A DNA stretch of 64,000 nucleotides from Hebobacterum sp964559435 (GCA_964559435.1 CAZLHI010000004.1:62001-126000), one strand, 5' to 3'. Counted from the stretch's first letter, positions 42,384 through 50,445 are shown. Numbers and translations: made by a program. Notes: generated from the sequence alone by a model not told the origin.

Positions 42384-43724
42384 CTACGTTCGAAAACCAG
42401 GTATGCCTACTCGTTTGGAAAGCCTGCCCTTCTGTTCCATCTCCGCGAACTGCCCAAGCACGCTGCTCATCTGGCGGAACTGCTTGAGAAGCAGGTTCAC
42501 TTCCTGGCGCGTGCGCCCGCTCCCGCGGGCGATTCGCTTCCGCCGGCTCCCGTCGATCATGTCCGGATTCCGGCGCTCTTCGATCGTCATGGACTGTACG
42601 ATCGCCGTCATGTGCCGCAGGCGCCGTGGATCGACCTGCATCGGCATCTGCTGTCGCAGCGCCTGGAACCCGGGGATCATGGCCAGCAGCTGGTCGAGCG
42701 ATCCCATCTTCCCCAGGCGCTGCAACTCCCGCATGAAATCGTTCAGGTCGAAGCGACGCTCGCGGATCCGTCGCTCGAGCTCGGCCGCCTCCTCCTCGTC
42801 CAGCGCAGACTCGGCCTGCTCGACAAGGGTCTGCACATCGCCCATTCCGAGGATTCGCGATGCCATCCGGTCCGGATGGAAGACCTCGAGAGCGTCCAGC
42901 TTCTCCCCCACCCCCGCGAGCTTGATCGGCTGTCCCGTTACCTCTCTCACCGAGAGCGCCGCTCCCCCCCGCGCATCCCCATCCAGCTTCGTCAGCACAA
43001 CACCCGTTATGCCGACGGCCCTGTCGAACTCCGCAGCTAGATTGACCGCGTCCTGCCCGGTCATCGCGTCCAGGACCAGCAGGACCTCTTGCGGACAGAC
43101 GGCCTCTTTCATCGCCGTCAGCTCCGCCATGAGTTCCTTGTCCACGTGCGTGCGCCCGGCCGTGTCGATGATCACCGGGCCCAGATGCTTATCCTTCGCC
43201 TCCTCGATCGCGCCTGTGGCGACGCCGATGGCGTCCTTCTGCGGGCCCTCGAATACTTCGACGCCCACTTGTCCGCCCACTACTCGAAGCTGCTCGACCG
43301 CCGCCGGACGGCGAAGGTCCGTGGCAGCGAGCAGTGGGGCCTGGCCCTGGGCCTTGAGGCGGCGCGCCAGCTTGCCAGCGGTCGTGGTCTTGCCCCCTCC
43401 CTGGAGACCGACCACGAGTATCACCGTGGGCTCGCCGGACACGTCGAGATCGCTCGCCTCCGATCCGAGCAGACGAGTGAGCTCGTCGTGGACTATCTTG
43501 ACCACATGCTGGCCGGGAGTCAGGCTTCGACTAACCTCCTGGCCGACCGCCTTCTCCTGCACGCGGCCGACGAACTCGCGCACGACGCGGAAGTTGACAT
43601 CCGCCTCCAGGAGAGCTAGCCGAATTTCGCGGCAAGCGGCGGCCACCTCCTTCTCGGAGAGCCGCCCCTTTCCGCGAAGCCCACGCAATATGCTCTGCAG
43701 CTTGCCAGATAGGCTGTCAAACAT
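42384..43724 (-). CDS. ffh: Signal recognition particle protein Ffh
   Basis: The 446-residue SRP54 homolog has an N domain and a G domain with G1 GLQGGGKTT at 106-114, DLRRPAAVEQL, G3 DTAGRTH and TKLDGDARGGAALS. The Met-rich M domain (about 300-446) has the RNA-binding motif SRRKRIARGSGRT. The start MFDSLSGKL is the family N-terminus; the in-frame GTG at 43769 would be almost at the transcription start. It heads the ffh-rpsP-khpA-ylqD-rimM-trmD operon. Confidence 0.97.
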   Translation of the reverse strand: MFDSLSGKLQSILRGLRGKGRLSEKEVAAACREIRLALLEADVNFRVVREFVGRVQEKAVGQEVSRSLTPGQHVVKIVHDELTRLLGSEASDLDVSGEPTVILVVGLQGGGKTTTAGKLARRLKAQGQAPLLAATDLRRPAAVEQLRVVGGQVGVEVFEGPQKDAIGVATGAIEEAKDKHLGPVIIDTAGRTHVDKELMAELTAMKEAVCPQEVLLVLDAMTGQDAVNLAAEFDRAVGITGVVLTKLDGDARGGAALSVREVTGQPIKLAGVGEKLDALEVFHPDRMASRILGMGDVQTLVEQAESALDEEEAAELERRIRERRFDLNDFMRELQRLGKMGSLDQLLAMIPGFQALRQQMPMQVDPRRLRHMTAIVQSMTIEERRNPDMIDGSRRKRIARGSGRTRQEVNLLLKQFRQMSSVLGQFAEMEQKGRLSKRVGIPGFRT

Positions 43725-43777
43725 GTGCGCACGCCTGTCGCCCGGCGCTACGCGCCCCCTCGCGCGCACGGGGGCAG

Positions 43778-43807
43778 AGTATAACAGGCGACCCTACGGA
43801 TTGTCAA
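43778..43807 (-). promoter_or_regulatory. Promoter of ffh operon
   Basis: On the minus strand a perfect TTGACA (43807-43802), an 18 bp spacer and TATACT (43783-43778). Predicted start is near 43771, about 47 nt before the ffh ATG. Confidence 0.85.
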
Positions 43808-43901
43808 ATGCAGATCAACCATGTCTCAGCGGGGAACCGGCAACTGGGGCGACAAGAACCGCGGCCGCCCCGTCAGGCGGGCAGCATGCCGCTTGGGCCA
43901 C

Positions 43902-44390
43902 TTAGTGAGTTTGGGGCCGAGCCTGTCCCCTCCCCCGCCTCAGGAGCGACAGGGCGCGTCGCAGCAGGCGTCGCTGGTCGCCGTGGCTCAGCATCGCAAG
44001 CGCTTGCTCAGGGCGGAACCACCCACAGTCCACAGAGTTCTCCGCGGAGCATGGGCACAGCTTGGCGCTGGCCTCTGCCTCGAAGAGAAACCAGTCAACA
44101 TGCTTGGCATAGTGCCGGCCGCCTCGTTCGAAACCATGCTCCGTCGAGCCGAGCGCCGCCACCTCGGCCAGGTCCGCCAGGCCGATCTCTTCTCTGATCT
44201 CCCTCCGGGCCGCCTCCCTCGGATCCTCGCCGCGCTCTAGGCCGCCCTTTGGAAACACCCAAGTCCCGTAGCCGGAGCGCATCAGGGCTACCCGCAGGTC
44301 CTTGCCCCGACCCCGCACGACGACCCCGCCGCTCGAGCGAAGCCTCGCGGGCTCCGGCTCTTCTCCTGACCGGCGCAGGTCGCTCTTCAC
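43902..44390 (-). CDS. Nudix hydrolase
   Basis: The 162-residue protein has a complete Nudix box, GGLERGEDPREAARREIREEIGL (GX5EX7REUXEEXGU), after RSGYGTWVFPKG. The context 'GTWVFPKGGLERGE' resembles the diadenosine polyphosphate hydrolase/MutT-like group. Whether Ap4A, an NTP or an mRNA cap is the substrate cannot be read. It begins with GTG that overlaps the URO-D-like gene by 4 bases (GTGA). It is the last gene of a three-gene operon. Confidence 0.85.
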   Translation of the reverse strand: MKSDLRRSGEEPEPARLRSSGGVVVRGRGKDLRVALMRSGYGTWVFPKGGLERGEDPREAARREIREEIGLADLAEVAALGSTEHGFERGGRHYAKHVDWFLFEAEASAKLCPCSAENSVDCGWFRPEQALAMLSHGDQRRLLRRALSLLRRGRGQARPQTH

Positions 44391-45529
44391 TTCGGCGGCC
44401 TCCACTCTTTGGGGCGCCGTTCCTCCCAGCGCGTCGGCTCCGGAATGCCGAACATGTCTCTCTTCGCCGCAAGGTAGTATTCGTAGTTCTCCAGGGTGAC
44501 GTCGGGCGGCACACGGTGGTCCACGTGGGGAATCCACCCGCCCTGGTTCACATATGGTTCTATTCGCTCCAGCTCCGCGCGGATCGCCTCCTTGCCCTGG
44601 ATGAGAGCGCGCTTGTTGACGCCTCCCAAGAGGAGAATCTGCTTCCCGTAGCGGTCCCGCAGTGCCACCGGATCGGTGCCGGCCGCCACCTCAACCGGGA
44701 ACATGCAGTTGATGCCCGCCTCCAGCCACAGGGGGACGAGCGCGTTGATGTTGCCATCGCAGTCCGTATAGACGATGTCGCACCCGTGCTGTCGCAGCAG
44801 TTCTGTTATCCGACGGTACCTCGGCACCATAAGCCGCTCGAAGGTGCTCGGCGAGATCATGGGGCCAGCGTTGAAGCACATGTCCTCCCAGCCGGCGCCG
44901 AAGTCGATCTGAACCTGTGGCGCGGCCCATTCGATCGTGCGTACCACGATCTGGGTGATGGTTTCCATGATCTCTTCGACCAACTCGGGGTCGTCGTAGA
45001 CCATCATGGCGGCCCGCTCGAAGCCCATCCAGTCGCGCATCCAGCCGTAGAGACTGCCGATGCCCATGCCGAGGGGGCAATCGCGATGCGCCCATTCCTC
45101 CTTGAGGTCTTGCCAGGCCGACTCGTCCGGCAGCCGGCGCGGATCATCGGGATTGAGCCGTGGCTTGAACTCGCGCTCCCATTCCTCGCGCCCCTTGAGG
45201 AGGAAGTCCACGAAGTGAGGAATGGAGTCTTGTCCGGAGGCATGGATCTCGCAGCTAGCGCCGTGCTCATCCCGGATCAGCAGGTAGTCTCCTGAGACGT
45301 CCAGCACTTCCCGCTCGAATTCGGGGAGCAGTGACTGATTGACGGGTACCCACGCCCTGGGGGCAAAGCCGAAGTAAGAATCCGCCTTCGGCAGCGTGTC
45401 GATCTCCCGAGGCAGGCCCTGCTGGTGCCACAAGGTGAGCGTGTTATCCCAGTAGCCGAACTCCTCATCCGGAACGTGGTCGACCGGCTCGAAGTGCATC
45501 GTTCGCAGCCAGCGCTCCCGATGCGTCAT
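44387..45529 (-). CDS. Uroporphyrinogen decarboxylase-like (URO-D superfamily) protein
   Basis: The 380-residue TIM-barrel protein belongs to the URO-D/MtaA-like superfamily. The N-terminus MTHRERWLRTMHFEPVDHVP matches the usual 'M..rERwl.al.g..pDRvP'. DFGAGWEDMCFNAGPMISPSTFERLMVPRYR and DIVYTDCDGNINALVPLWLEAGINCMFPVEV are typical of the non-heme branch. Members act on corrinoid-bound methyl groups or unknown substrates; true HemE function is unlikely because the porphyrin-pocket motifs are absent. Overlaps on both sides with the Nudix and HAD genes imply one operon. Confidence 0.8.
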   Translation of the reverse strand: MTHRERWLRTMHFEPVDHVPDEEFGYWDNTLTLWHQQGLPREIDTLPKADSYFGFAPRAWVPVNQSLLPEFEREVLDVSGDYLLIRDEHGASCEIHASGQDSIPHFVDFLLKGREEWEREFKPRLNPDDPRRLPDESAWQDLKEEWAHRDCPLGMGIGSLYGWMRDWMGFERAAMMVYDDPELVEEIMETITQIVVRTIEWAAPQVQIDFGAGWEDMCFNAGPMISPSTFERLMVPRYRRITELLRQHGCDIVYTDCDGNINALVPLWLEAGINCMFPVEVAAGTDPVALRDRYGKQILLLGGVNKRALIQGKEAIRAELERIEPYVNQGGWIPHVDHRVPPDVTLENYEYYLAAKRDMFGIPEPTRWEERRPKEWRPPK

Positions 45530-46230
45530 TCCTGGGCCTCCTGCACGATGTCTACGACATCCCGGAGGTCTCGTACGCGAAGGCAGTCGGCCTTCGGATA
45601 TGCCCCCTCGCGATCGAGCAGTATCGGACGCAGCCCGGCCGCTCGAGCGCCAACGACGTCGTCGTCATAGCTGTCGCCAACGTGCCAGGCAGGCAGCCTT
45701 GCGGCCTCCGCGGCCTCGGCCGCCATGTGGAACATCCGGCCCTCGGGCTTGGCGCTCCGCGCCCCGAATGCATCAATCACCAGGGGGAAGTAATGACGTA
45801 CTCCGAGCGCTTCGAGCTCGGGGCCGGCGCAAGGCCGGCCCGTGATAATGCCCAGCTTGACCCCGCTCGCCGAAAGAGTGCGAAGCACTTCGGGCGCTTC
45901 CGCGTACAGTCGCCGCGCGCCTGGGCATGTCAGCAGCTCCACCACGCGTTCCGTCGCCCGAGCAAGCCCCCTCTCAACCCCCATGGTCTGCAGGAGGCGG
46001 CCGTCGTAGGCGAGCCAAAACGCGCGCTCGTCGGCCGTGTCTGCATGCTGTCGGACGAGATCCGCGTAGAACGAGGCCGACCAAGCCGTGTCGAGGGCCG
46101 CCAGCACGCGCTCGGGCGGCACTGAGACGCCCACCTCCCGGGCCGCTTGCACGTAGGCATCGACCGGGCTAATAGTCCACTCTATCAAGGTGTCATCGAC
46201 GTCGAAGAATAGGTAACAGCGAGGCCTCAA
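45526..46230 (-). CDS. HAD-superfamily hydrolase
   Basis: The 234-residue phosphatase-type HAD protein has motif I FDVDDTLIEW (nucleophile Asp), motif II IITGRP, motif III Lys in ARSAKPEGRMF and motif IV VGDSYDDDVVGARAAG. The helical cap lies between motif I and II, as in subfamily I (phosphoglycolate phosphatase/YjjG type). It starts with TTG nine nt after GGAG. That ribosome-binding site comes directly after the U-tract of an intrinsic terminator that lies between this gene and its promoter. Confidence 0.88.
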   Translation of the reverse strand: MRPRCYLFFDVDDTLIEWTISPVDAYVQAAREVGVSVPPERVLAALDTAWSASFYADLVRQHADTADERAFWLAYDGRLLQTMGVERGLARATERVVELLTCPGARRLYAEAPEVLRTLSASGVKLGIITGRPCAGPELEALGVRHYFPLVIDAFGARSAKPEGRMFHMAAEAAEAARLPAWHVGDSYDDDVVGARAAGLRPILLDREGAYPKADCLRVRDLRDVVDIVQEAQE

Positions 46231-46243
46231 TTGTTAGAACTCC

Positions 46244-46275
46244 AAAGAAAAAGGCGCCCCGCTTGAGCGCGGCGC
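46244..46275 (-). terminator. Intrinsic terminator between promoter and HAD gene
   Basis: On the minus strand a 9-position stem with one mismatch (46275-46267 with 46262-46254), loop TCAA, is followed by TTTTTCTTT. It lies about 60 nt after the promoter at 46316-46344 and just before the HAD gene's ribosome-binding site. It could end an upstream acuC transcript, act as an attenuator, or form the end of a ~63 nt RNA. Confidence 0.75.
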
Positions 46276-46315
46276 ACTCGCCACCGTCCCGGAGCGGCGC
46301 CCGGGCGCTACCGCC

Positions 46316-46344
46316 AGTATACGGAGAGCGGCGGCAGGAGTCAA
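46316..46344 (-). promoter_or_regulatory. Promoter upstream of HAD/URO-D/Nudix operon
   Basis: On the minus strand TTGACT (46344-46339), a 17 bp spacer and TATACT (46321-46316); predicted start near 46309. Confidence 0.8.
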
Positions 46345-46377
46345 CAGAGCCCACGGCATTGAGCAGGGCCCAGCCTG

Positions 46378-47541
46378 CTATCCAGCGTCCTCCTCATCCT
46401 GGCCAAGGCCGTGATACTTGAAGACCCGCTGCTTGATCTCCTTCACAGACTCCTCGGCGAATTCCCGGGTCACTCGGAGCCAGTCCTCGTCCGTCTTCGG
46501 GCCGTTGCTGTCGTGTAGTGGCACGGGCGCGTCGTCCCTGCGATAGTGCTGGGCCTGCGACTCAGGGATGTGCTCCGGCGCCTCCGCGCCCGCCATCCGC
46601 GCAAATGCCAGCGTCCAAGCGCGCGGCACCACGGTGAGGTCGTACCCGCCCCCTCCGAGGGAGATCCATCGAGACGCCCTCTGCGCAATCTCATCGACCA
46701 CCTGCATGTAGCCTCTCGTCGTGCCGCAAAGGTGGGTCAGTGGATCCTGATAGTGAGTATCGACCCCCAGTTGTGTCACCGCGAAATCCGCTTCGAAGGA
46801 CTCAAGCAAGGGCACCACGGCCTCCTTGAAGGCCCACACATACACATCGTCTCCCGTGTAGGGGGACAGCGGCAGGTTGACCGAGAAGCCTTCGCCCTCG
46901 CCCTCGCCGATCTCAGACACACTACCGGTCATCGGAAACAGGTAACGGCCGCTTTCGTGGATCGAAATTGTCAGCACGTCCCGCCTGTCGTAGAATGCTT
47001 CCTGCACACCATCGCCATGATGGGCGTCGATATCCACGTACACCACCTTCACGCCGTCGCCGCACTTCCCGAGCAAGTGCTCGATAGCGATGGCGGCGTC
47101 GTTGAAGACACAGAACCCCGATGCCCTCTCGCGATGGGCGTGGTGGAGGCCGCCGGCCGGGTTGAACGCTACCGCGGCCTCCCCGTCGGCCACAGTGTCG
47201 GCCGCCCGGACTGATGCTCCTACCACCAGCGCGGCCGCCTCGTACATTCCGTCCACGATTGGGTTGTCGATTGTTCCCAGCCCGTAGTCGTAGGGCCGCT
47301 GCAGAATGCGGCCCTCGCTCGGCGCTCGGACGGCCGCAATGTAGTCGCGGCTATGCGCCAAGGAGAGCATATCTTCGTCCGCCGCGGAAGGCTGTTGGAC
47401 CGACACGGATGTGCCTTCCAGCATACCGCAGGCGCAGATGAGGTCGTAGGTGCGCGTCACGCGTGTCGGCTTGAGCGGGTGGGAGGGGCCTAGATCGTAG
47501 TCGCCAAACTTGGGCGTGTAGACGAGCGCTGCCTGCGGCAT
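46378..47541 (-). CDS. acuC: Histone deacetylase-family / acetoin utilization protein AcuC
   Basis: The 387-residue class I HDAC fold has zinc- and substrate-site residues in NPAGGLHHAHRERASGFCVFND, VYVDIDAHHGDGVQEAFY and GVDTHYQDPL, with the catalytic tyrosine region in SLGGGGYDL. In Bacillus AcuC deacetylates acetyl-CoA synthetase; other members act on polyamines. No acs or acuA gene is adjacent. It is the last gene of a string that starts with an M55 peptidase, 19 bp behind a TM-PDZ gene. Confidence 0.92.
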   Translation of the reverse strand: MPQAALVYTPKFGDYDLGPSHPLKPTRVTRTYDLICACGMLEGTSVSVQQPSAADEDMLSLAHSRDYIAAVRAPSEGRILQRPYDYGLGTIDNPIVDGMYEAAALVVGASVRAADTVADGEAAVAFNPAGGLHHAHRERASGFCVFNDAAIAIEHLLGKCGDGVKVVYVDIDAHHGDGVQEAFYDRRDVLTISIHESGRYLFPMTGSVSEIGEGEGEGFSVNLPLSPYTGDDVYVWAFKEAVVPLLESFEADFAVTQLGVDTHYQDPLTHLCGTTRGYMQVVDEIAQRASRWISLGGGGYDLTVVPRAWTLAFARMAGAEAPEHIPESQAQHYRRDDAPVPLHDSNGPKTDEDWLRVTREFAEESVKEIKQRVFKYHGLGQDEEDAG

Positions 47542-47559
47542 GACTGAAGCGGGAATCGG

Positions 47560-47997
47560 CTAGTGGTGTGTGTGGCCTGCGTGCGGCATGCTCACGGGTC
47601 CCGTTCGATGCCTGAACACGATCATGCGATACTCCCCATCGCGCTGTACCAGCAGCATGATCCCGCGTCCCATCGTGACGTTGGAATTGATGAGGTCGGC
47701 GAACTGGTAGACATGCCACAGGGACCGGTCGCCGAGGGCCATTATCCTGTCGCCTACTGCGAGACCGACCTGCTCGGCGGGACCTCCAGGCTCTACGGCC
47801 TCCACAGGCAGCCCGCCGCCTGGCCCGGACTCCTTCGCGACCCTCATCCCCAAGGCTTCTTCAATGCTCTCCTGGGCCTCCGTAAGAGGGTCCTTCTTCT
47901 GAAGTTCCGCGTAGTTGGCGCGCACCCAGAACAGCGCCCAAACAAACACAATGGCACCCAACAGCAGTACGACCCACGAACGCAAGAGCGGCTTCAT
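47560..47997 (-). CDS. Single-pass membrane protein with PDZ domain
   Basis: The 145-residue protein has one N-terminal membrane helix (WVVLLLGAIVFVWALFWV) and a short helical stem. A PDZ domain follows (LPVEAVEPGGPAEQVGLAVGDRIMALGDRSLWHVYQFADLI). The His-rich tail MPHAGHTHH could bind metal. No protease domain is present, so it should be a docking or scaffolding protein facing the periplasm. It overlaps the Zn-ribbon gene by 4 bases. A second TM-PDZ protein is encoded 1.1 kb upstream in the same string. Confidence 0.75.
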   Translation of the reverse strand: MKPLLRSWVVLLLGAIVFVWALFWVRANYAELQKKDPLTEAQESIEEALGMRVAKESGPGGGLPVEAVEPGGPAEQVGLAVGDRIMALGDRSLWHVYQFADLINSNVTMGRGIMLLVQRDGEYRMIVFRHRTGPVSMPHAGHTHH

Positions 47998-48257
47998 TGC
48001 TCTGTATCTTCCTGGTCCCGGTCTTCTAACGCCTTTATCTCGTTCGCCACCTCCCCGCGCCGCGCGTAGAAGCTCGTGAGACCGCAGTCCACACAGACAT
48101 CGGAGTAGAGGGCAATGAGTCCGCTACGGCGGCCGCTATCATCCCGGACGATCTGGAGTTGCACGCCCGGCACTCGGCAGGCCCGTATCATACTGCTGCC
48201 GCCACAGCTGGGACACCGGCGCTTGCGCCGTCGCTCCTGCTGTCTCTCCTCGCTCAT
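47994..48257 (-). CDS. Small zinc-ribbon protein
   Basis: The 87-residue protein has CPSCGGSSMI and, 40 residues later, CVDCGLTSFYARRGE, forming a zinc ribbon. The N-terminus is highly basic (EERQQERRRKRR) and the C-terminus acidic. It has no membrane segment. The function is unknown; a role in nucleic acid or protein binding is possible. It lies 37 bp downstream of the DUF3467 gene and overlaps the TM-PDZ gene. Confidence 0.7.
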   Translation of the reverse strand: MSEERQQERRRKRRCPSCGGSSMIRACRVPGVQLQIVRDDSGRRSGLIALYSDVCVDCGLTSFYARRGEVANEIKALEDRDQEDTEQ

Positions 48258-48294
48258 CGGGTGCCCCTGTACCGCGAATTGTCACGCGGGCGCG

Positions 48295-48558
48295 TCAGTG
48301 AACGACCGGCCCGGAGCCCTTGGGCGGGGCCGGTATCTCGCCGAACTTCTCTTCGTAACGCCGGACGTTCTCAGCCAGCGCATCCCGAAAAGCCTTGGCG
48401 ATGACGGGGTTCATGACGACTCTCACCAGCGTGGGCGCTGATTCGACATCCCTGTTCTCGGGACCCAGTCGCTTGAAGTCCATCAGGAACTCCAAAGCGA
48501 CGTGAGTTATCTTCGCGAGGTTCGAATACACGACCTCGAATTCCGGCTCTCTCGGCAT
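48295..48558 (-). CDS. DUF3467 family protein
   Basis: The 87-residue protein fits DUF3467: VYSNLAKITHVALEFLMDFKRLGP, APTLVRVVMNPVIAKAFRDALAENVRRYEEKFGEI. Function in the family is unknown; members are small cytosolic alpha/beta proteins in diverse bacteria. GGGAGG precedes the ATG. It sits between the HR-domain gene and the Zn-ribbon gene, with 37-45 bp gaps. Confidence 0.85.
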   Translation of the reverse strand: MPREPEFEVVYSNLAKITHVALEFLMDFKRLGPENRDVESAPTLVRVVMNPVIAKAFRDALAENVRRYEEKFGEIPAPPKGSGPVVH

Positions 48559-48603
48559 CGCTCCTCCCTTTCGCAGGGTTGCGGTTCGTCTGGTCCTGAC
48601 AGG

Positions 48604-49065
48604 CTACTCCTCTGGCTCCGGTTCCCGCAATACTAGGGTGACTCGCCCGCCATCTCGCTCTAGAACTGCTCGATCTTCACCGATGCTCACAACCGTGTAC
48701 CCAGCAGCCCTGTCCCCGGTACTGGCGTAGTAGCGCTTCCTCCCCGAGTGGATGATGGCTATGGGTTTGTCACCTTGCTCCATGACGATGCCCACAAGCT
48801 TCACGTCGGCCGCCCCGCCAGGCGCGGTCGAGCTGCCCACCGCACCAGGCTGCGTCTTGAACGGGTCCCGGCCGCCCCCCGACGTCGGCGGCTCCTCCAC
48901 TTCTGGCGCTACTACCTCGACTTCCTCAACGGGTTCGAGCTCCGGCTCCTCCCCCTTCTCTCTGCCAATGGACCTCAACCCGACAAACAGCGCCAAAGCC
49001 ACCGCCAGAACAGCAACGACAAGCGCGAGGAAGGCGATGTCTTGTCTCTGGCCACCGCTGCTCAT
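48604..49065 (-). CDS. TM protein with GspC/PilP-like HR domain
   Basis: The 153-residue protein has one membrane helix (IAFLALVVAVLAVALALFVGL) and a Glu/Pro-rich linker. A RDPFKTQP motif leads into a small beta-domain (VKLVGIVMEQGDKPIAIIHSGRKRYYASTGDRAAGYTVVSIGEDRAVLERDGGRVTLVL). That is the layout of the GspC homology region and of PilP, which bind the secretin. The PDZ that follows in GspC is missing here; a separate TM-PDZ gene lies immediately upstream. The start ATG is 8 nt after GAGGAGG; a GTG seven codons earlier is less likely. Confidence 0.7.
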   Translation of the reverse strand: MSSGGQRQDIAFLALVVAVLAVALALFVGLRSIGREKGEEPELEPVEEVEVVAPEVEEPPTSGGGRDPFKTQPGAVGSSTAPGGAADVKLVGIVMEQGDKPIAIIHSGRKRYYASTGDRAAGYTVVSIGEDRAVLERDGGRVTLVLREPEPEE

Positions 49066-49104
49066 GTTCCAAGCCTCCTCGGCCACACCATCGATGGGCC
49101 TTGC

Positions 49105-49575
49105 CTACTTCACTACCTCGTCCACGGACAGGGGGGTCACGCCCGTGATGACCAGCACAAGCTCTTCCCCTGCCCGCTCCACCAGAACTTCGTTCCCCTT
49201 CTCCGGATCGACCTTTGCCACTGACCCCACGAGCGCGAAGGGATTTCCAATATCGATGTCATTGAACCTGACGATCAAATCGCCGGCCTTCAAGCCACCC
49301 CTGTCCGCAGGGCTGCCGGGATAGATGAGCGCGACGCGGGCGCCCTTGAATCTGTCCTCGCCCAGTGGCGGCATAACGACAGCGATCCCAAGGGGCATCA
49401 GGCCTTTGCGCAGCACAGACAGGTCGCGGTCCTCCACGGACGGCTCGGGGGGCAATACGAAGACCTCATCCTCATGGTTGTGCTGAGCCTGCTGTCGGCC
49501 GAACACCACCAGAGCCAGGGCCACGGCAAGCGCAAGGACAACCACCGCAACCGGCGCGCTAACAGTCTGCTTCAC
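49105..49575 (-). CDS. Single-pass membrane protein with PDZ domain
   Basis: The 156-residue protein has one N-terminal membrane helix (APVAVVVLALAVALALVVFG), a ~45-residue stem, then a PDZ domain (GARVALIYPGSPADRGGLKAGDLIVRFNDIDIGNPFALVGSVAKVD). The GTG start has GGAGGG 7 nt upstream; the longer open frame has no such site. It precedes the HR-domain gene by 39 bp. Together the two resemble a GspC cut in half. No peptidase domain is visible. Confidence 0.75.
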   Translation of the reverse strand: MKQTVSAPVAVVVLALAVALALVVFGRQQAQHNHEDEVFVLPPEPSVEDRDLSVLRKGLMPLGIAVVMPPLGEDRFKGARVALIYPGSPADRGGLKAGDLIVRFNDIDIGNPFALVGSVAKVDPEKGNEVLVERAGEELVLVITGVTPLSVDEVVK

Positions 49576-49659
49576 CGCAACACCCTCCGCCGACTTCCCT
49601 CCGGACGTCCCCAGGGAAGTGTACCACGTACGCTCCGTTTTCCCCAACCGCACAGCCGG

Positions 49660-50445
49660 TCAAATCAACCGGAGCGCCTCGATCACATTCCCGCCCCGGT
49701 AGGCGATGGTGCGTGCATCGAGTCGCTCCCGGCCGGGTATGATCGGAACCTGATCGGCCTGCCCGGTGAGGTTGTACTCCACGCGAAGCTCGACCGGCAC
49801 GTCCACCTCGAGGGGAGAGATCGTCCTCGCCTTTGCGAGTGCGGCCTGCGCGCGTTCCTGGATCATCCGGCGCACCTTCTCGGCTGGCTCGAGAAAGGCA
49901 GCATACCGCGAGATCCCCCATTTGGTCACCACCACCTCGATGCCCGGCACGAGGTCGCCCGCTTCCTCACACGCCTTCTGGCAGCCGCTGACCAGCACGC
50001 ACGGCACCCCGGACTGCCCCGCAACGGCCGCCCACAGGCCGATCTCGCCGGTCAGCTTGCCGTTCATCCAGAGGTTGTGCCAAGCGACAGAAGACATCGT
50101 GTGATCCCGCACCGCGCCCCAAGTGCCGGCCATCGCGTGGCACCCAATGAAGAAAGCTGCGTCGAACTCCTCCGAGAGCCCTTCCAGCCAGACCCGGCGG
50201 GGCCTGCCCATCACATAGCGCGCGGCCGGATGTAGCCTCTCGTAGATGAAGTTGAAGCCGGTCGCGTGGCCATCGTCAACAAGGATATCGGTCGCCCCGC
50301 CCGCCAGAGCACCGTCGACCGCCGCCTTCACCTCCTGAGTCAGGAGATCCCGCGCTCGCTCATACTCCGGCGAGTTGCCTGCAACCTGCTCGTCGAGCAG
50401 AACTCCCCCGACCCCTTCGAGGTCAGTCGCAATGAACACACGCAC
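49660..50445 (-). CDS. M55 family D-aminopeptidase (DppA-like)
   Basis: The 261-residue metallopeptidase has the family's metal-binding sites: IATDLEGVGG (Asp/Glu), DDGHATGFN (His), FIGCHAMAG (His), and the catalytic-region His in RDHTMSS. Bacillus DppA releases D-Ala from D-Ala-D-Ala-type peptides. The enzyme is probably cytosolic and linked to wall peptide recycling. It is the first gene of the PDZ/HR/DUF3467/Zn-ribbon/acuC string, with an 84 bp gap downstream. Confidence 0.9.
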   Translation of the reverse strand: MRVFIATDLEGVGGVLLDEQVAGNSPEYERARDLLTQEVKAAVDGALAGGATDILVDDGHATGFNFIYERLHPAARYVMGRPRRVWLEGLSEEFDAAFFIGCHAMAGTWGAVRDHTMSSVAWHNLWMNGKLTGEIGLWAAVAGQSGVPCVLVSGCQKACEEAGDLVPGIEVVVTKWGISRYAAFLEPAEKVRRMIQERAQAALAKARTISPLEVDVPVELRVEYNLTGQADQVPIIPGRERLDARTIAYRGGNVIEALRLI

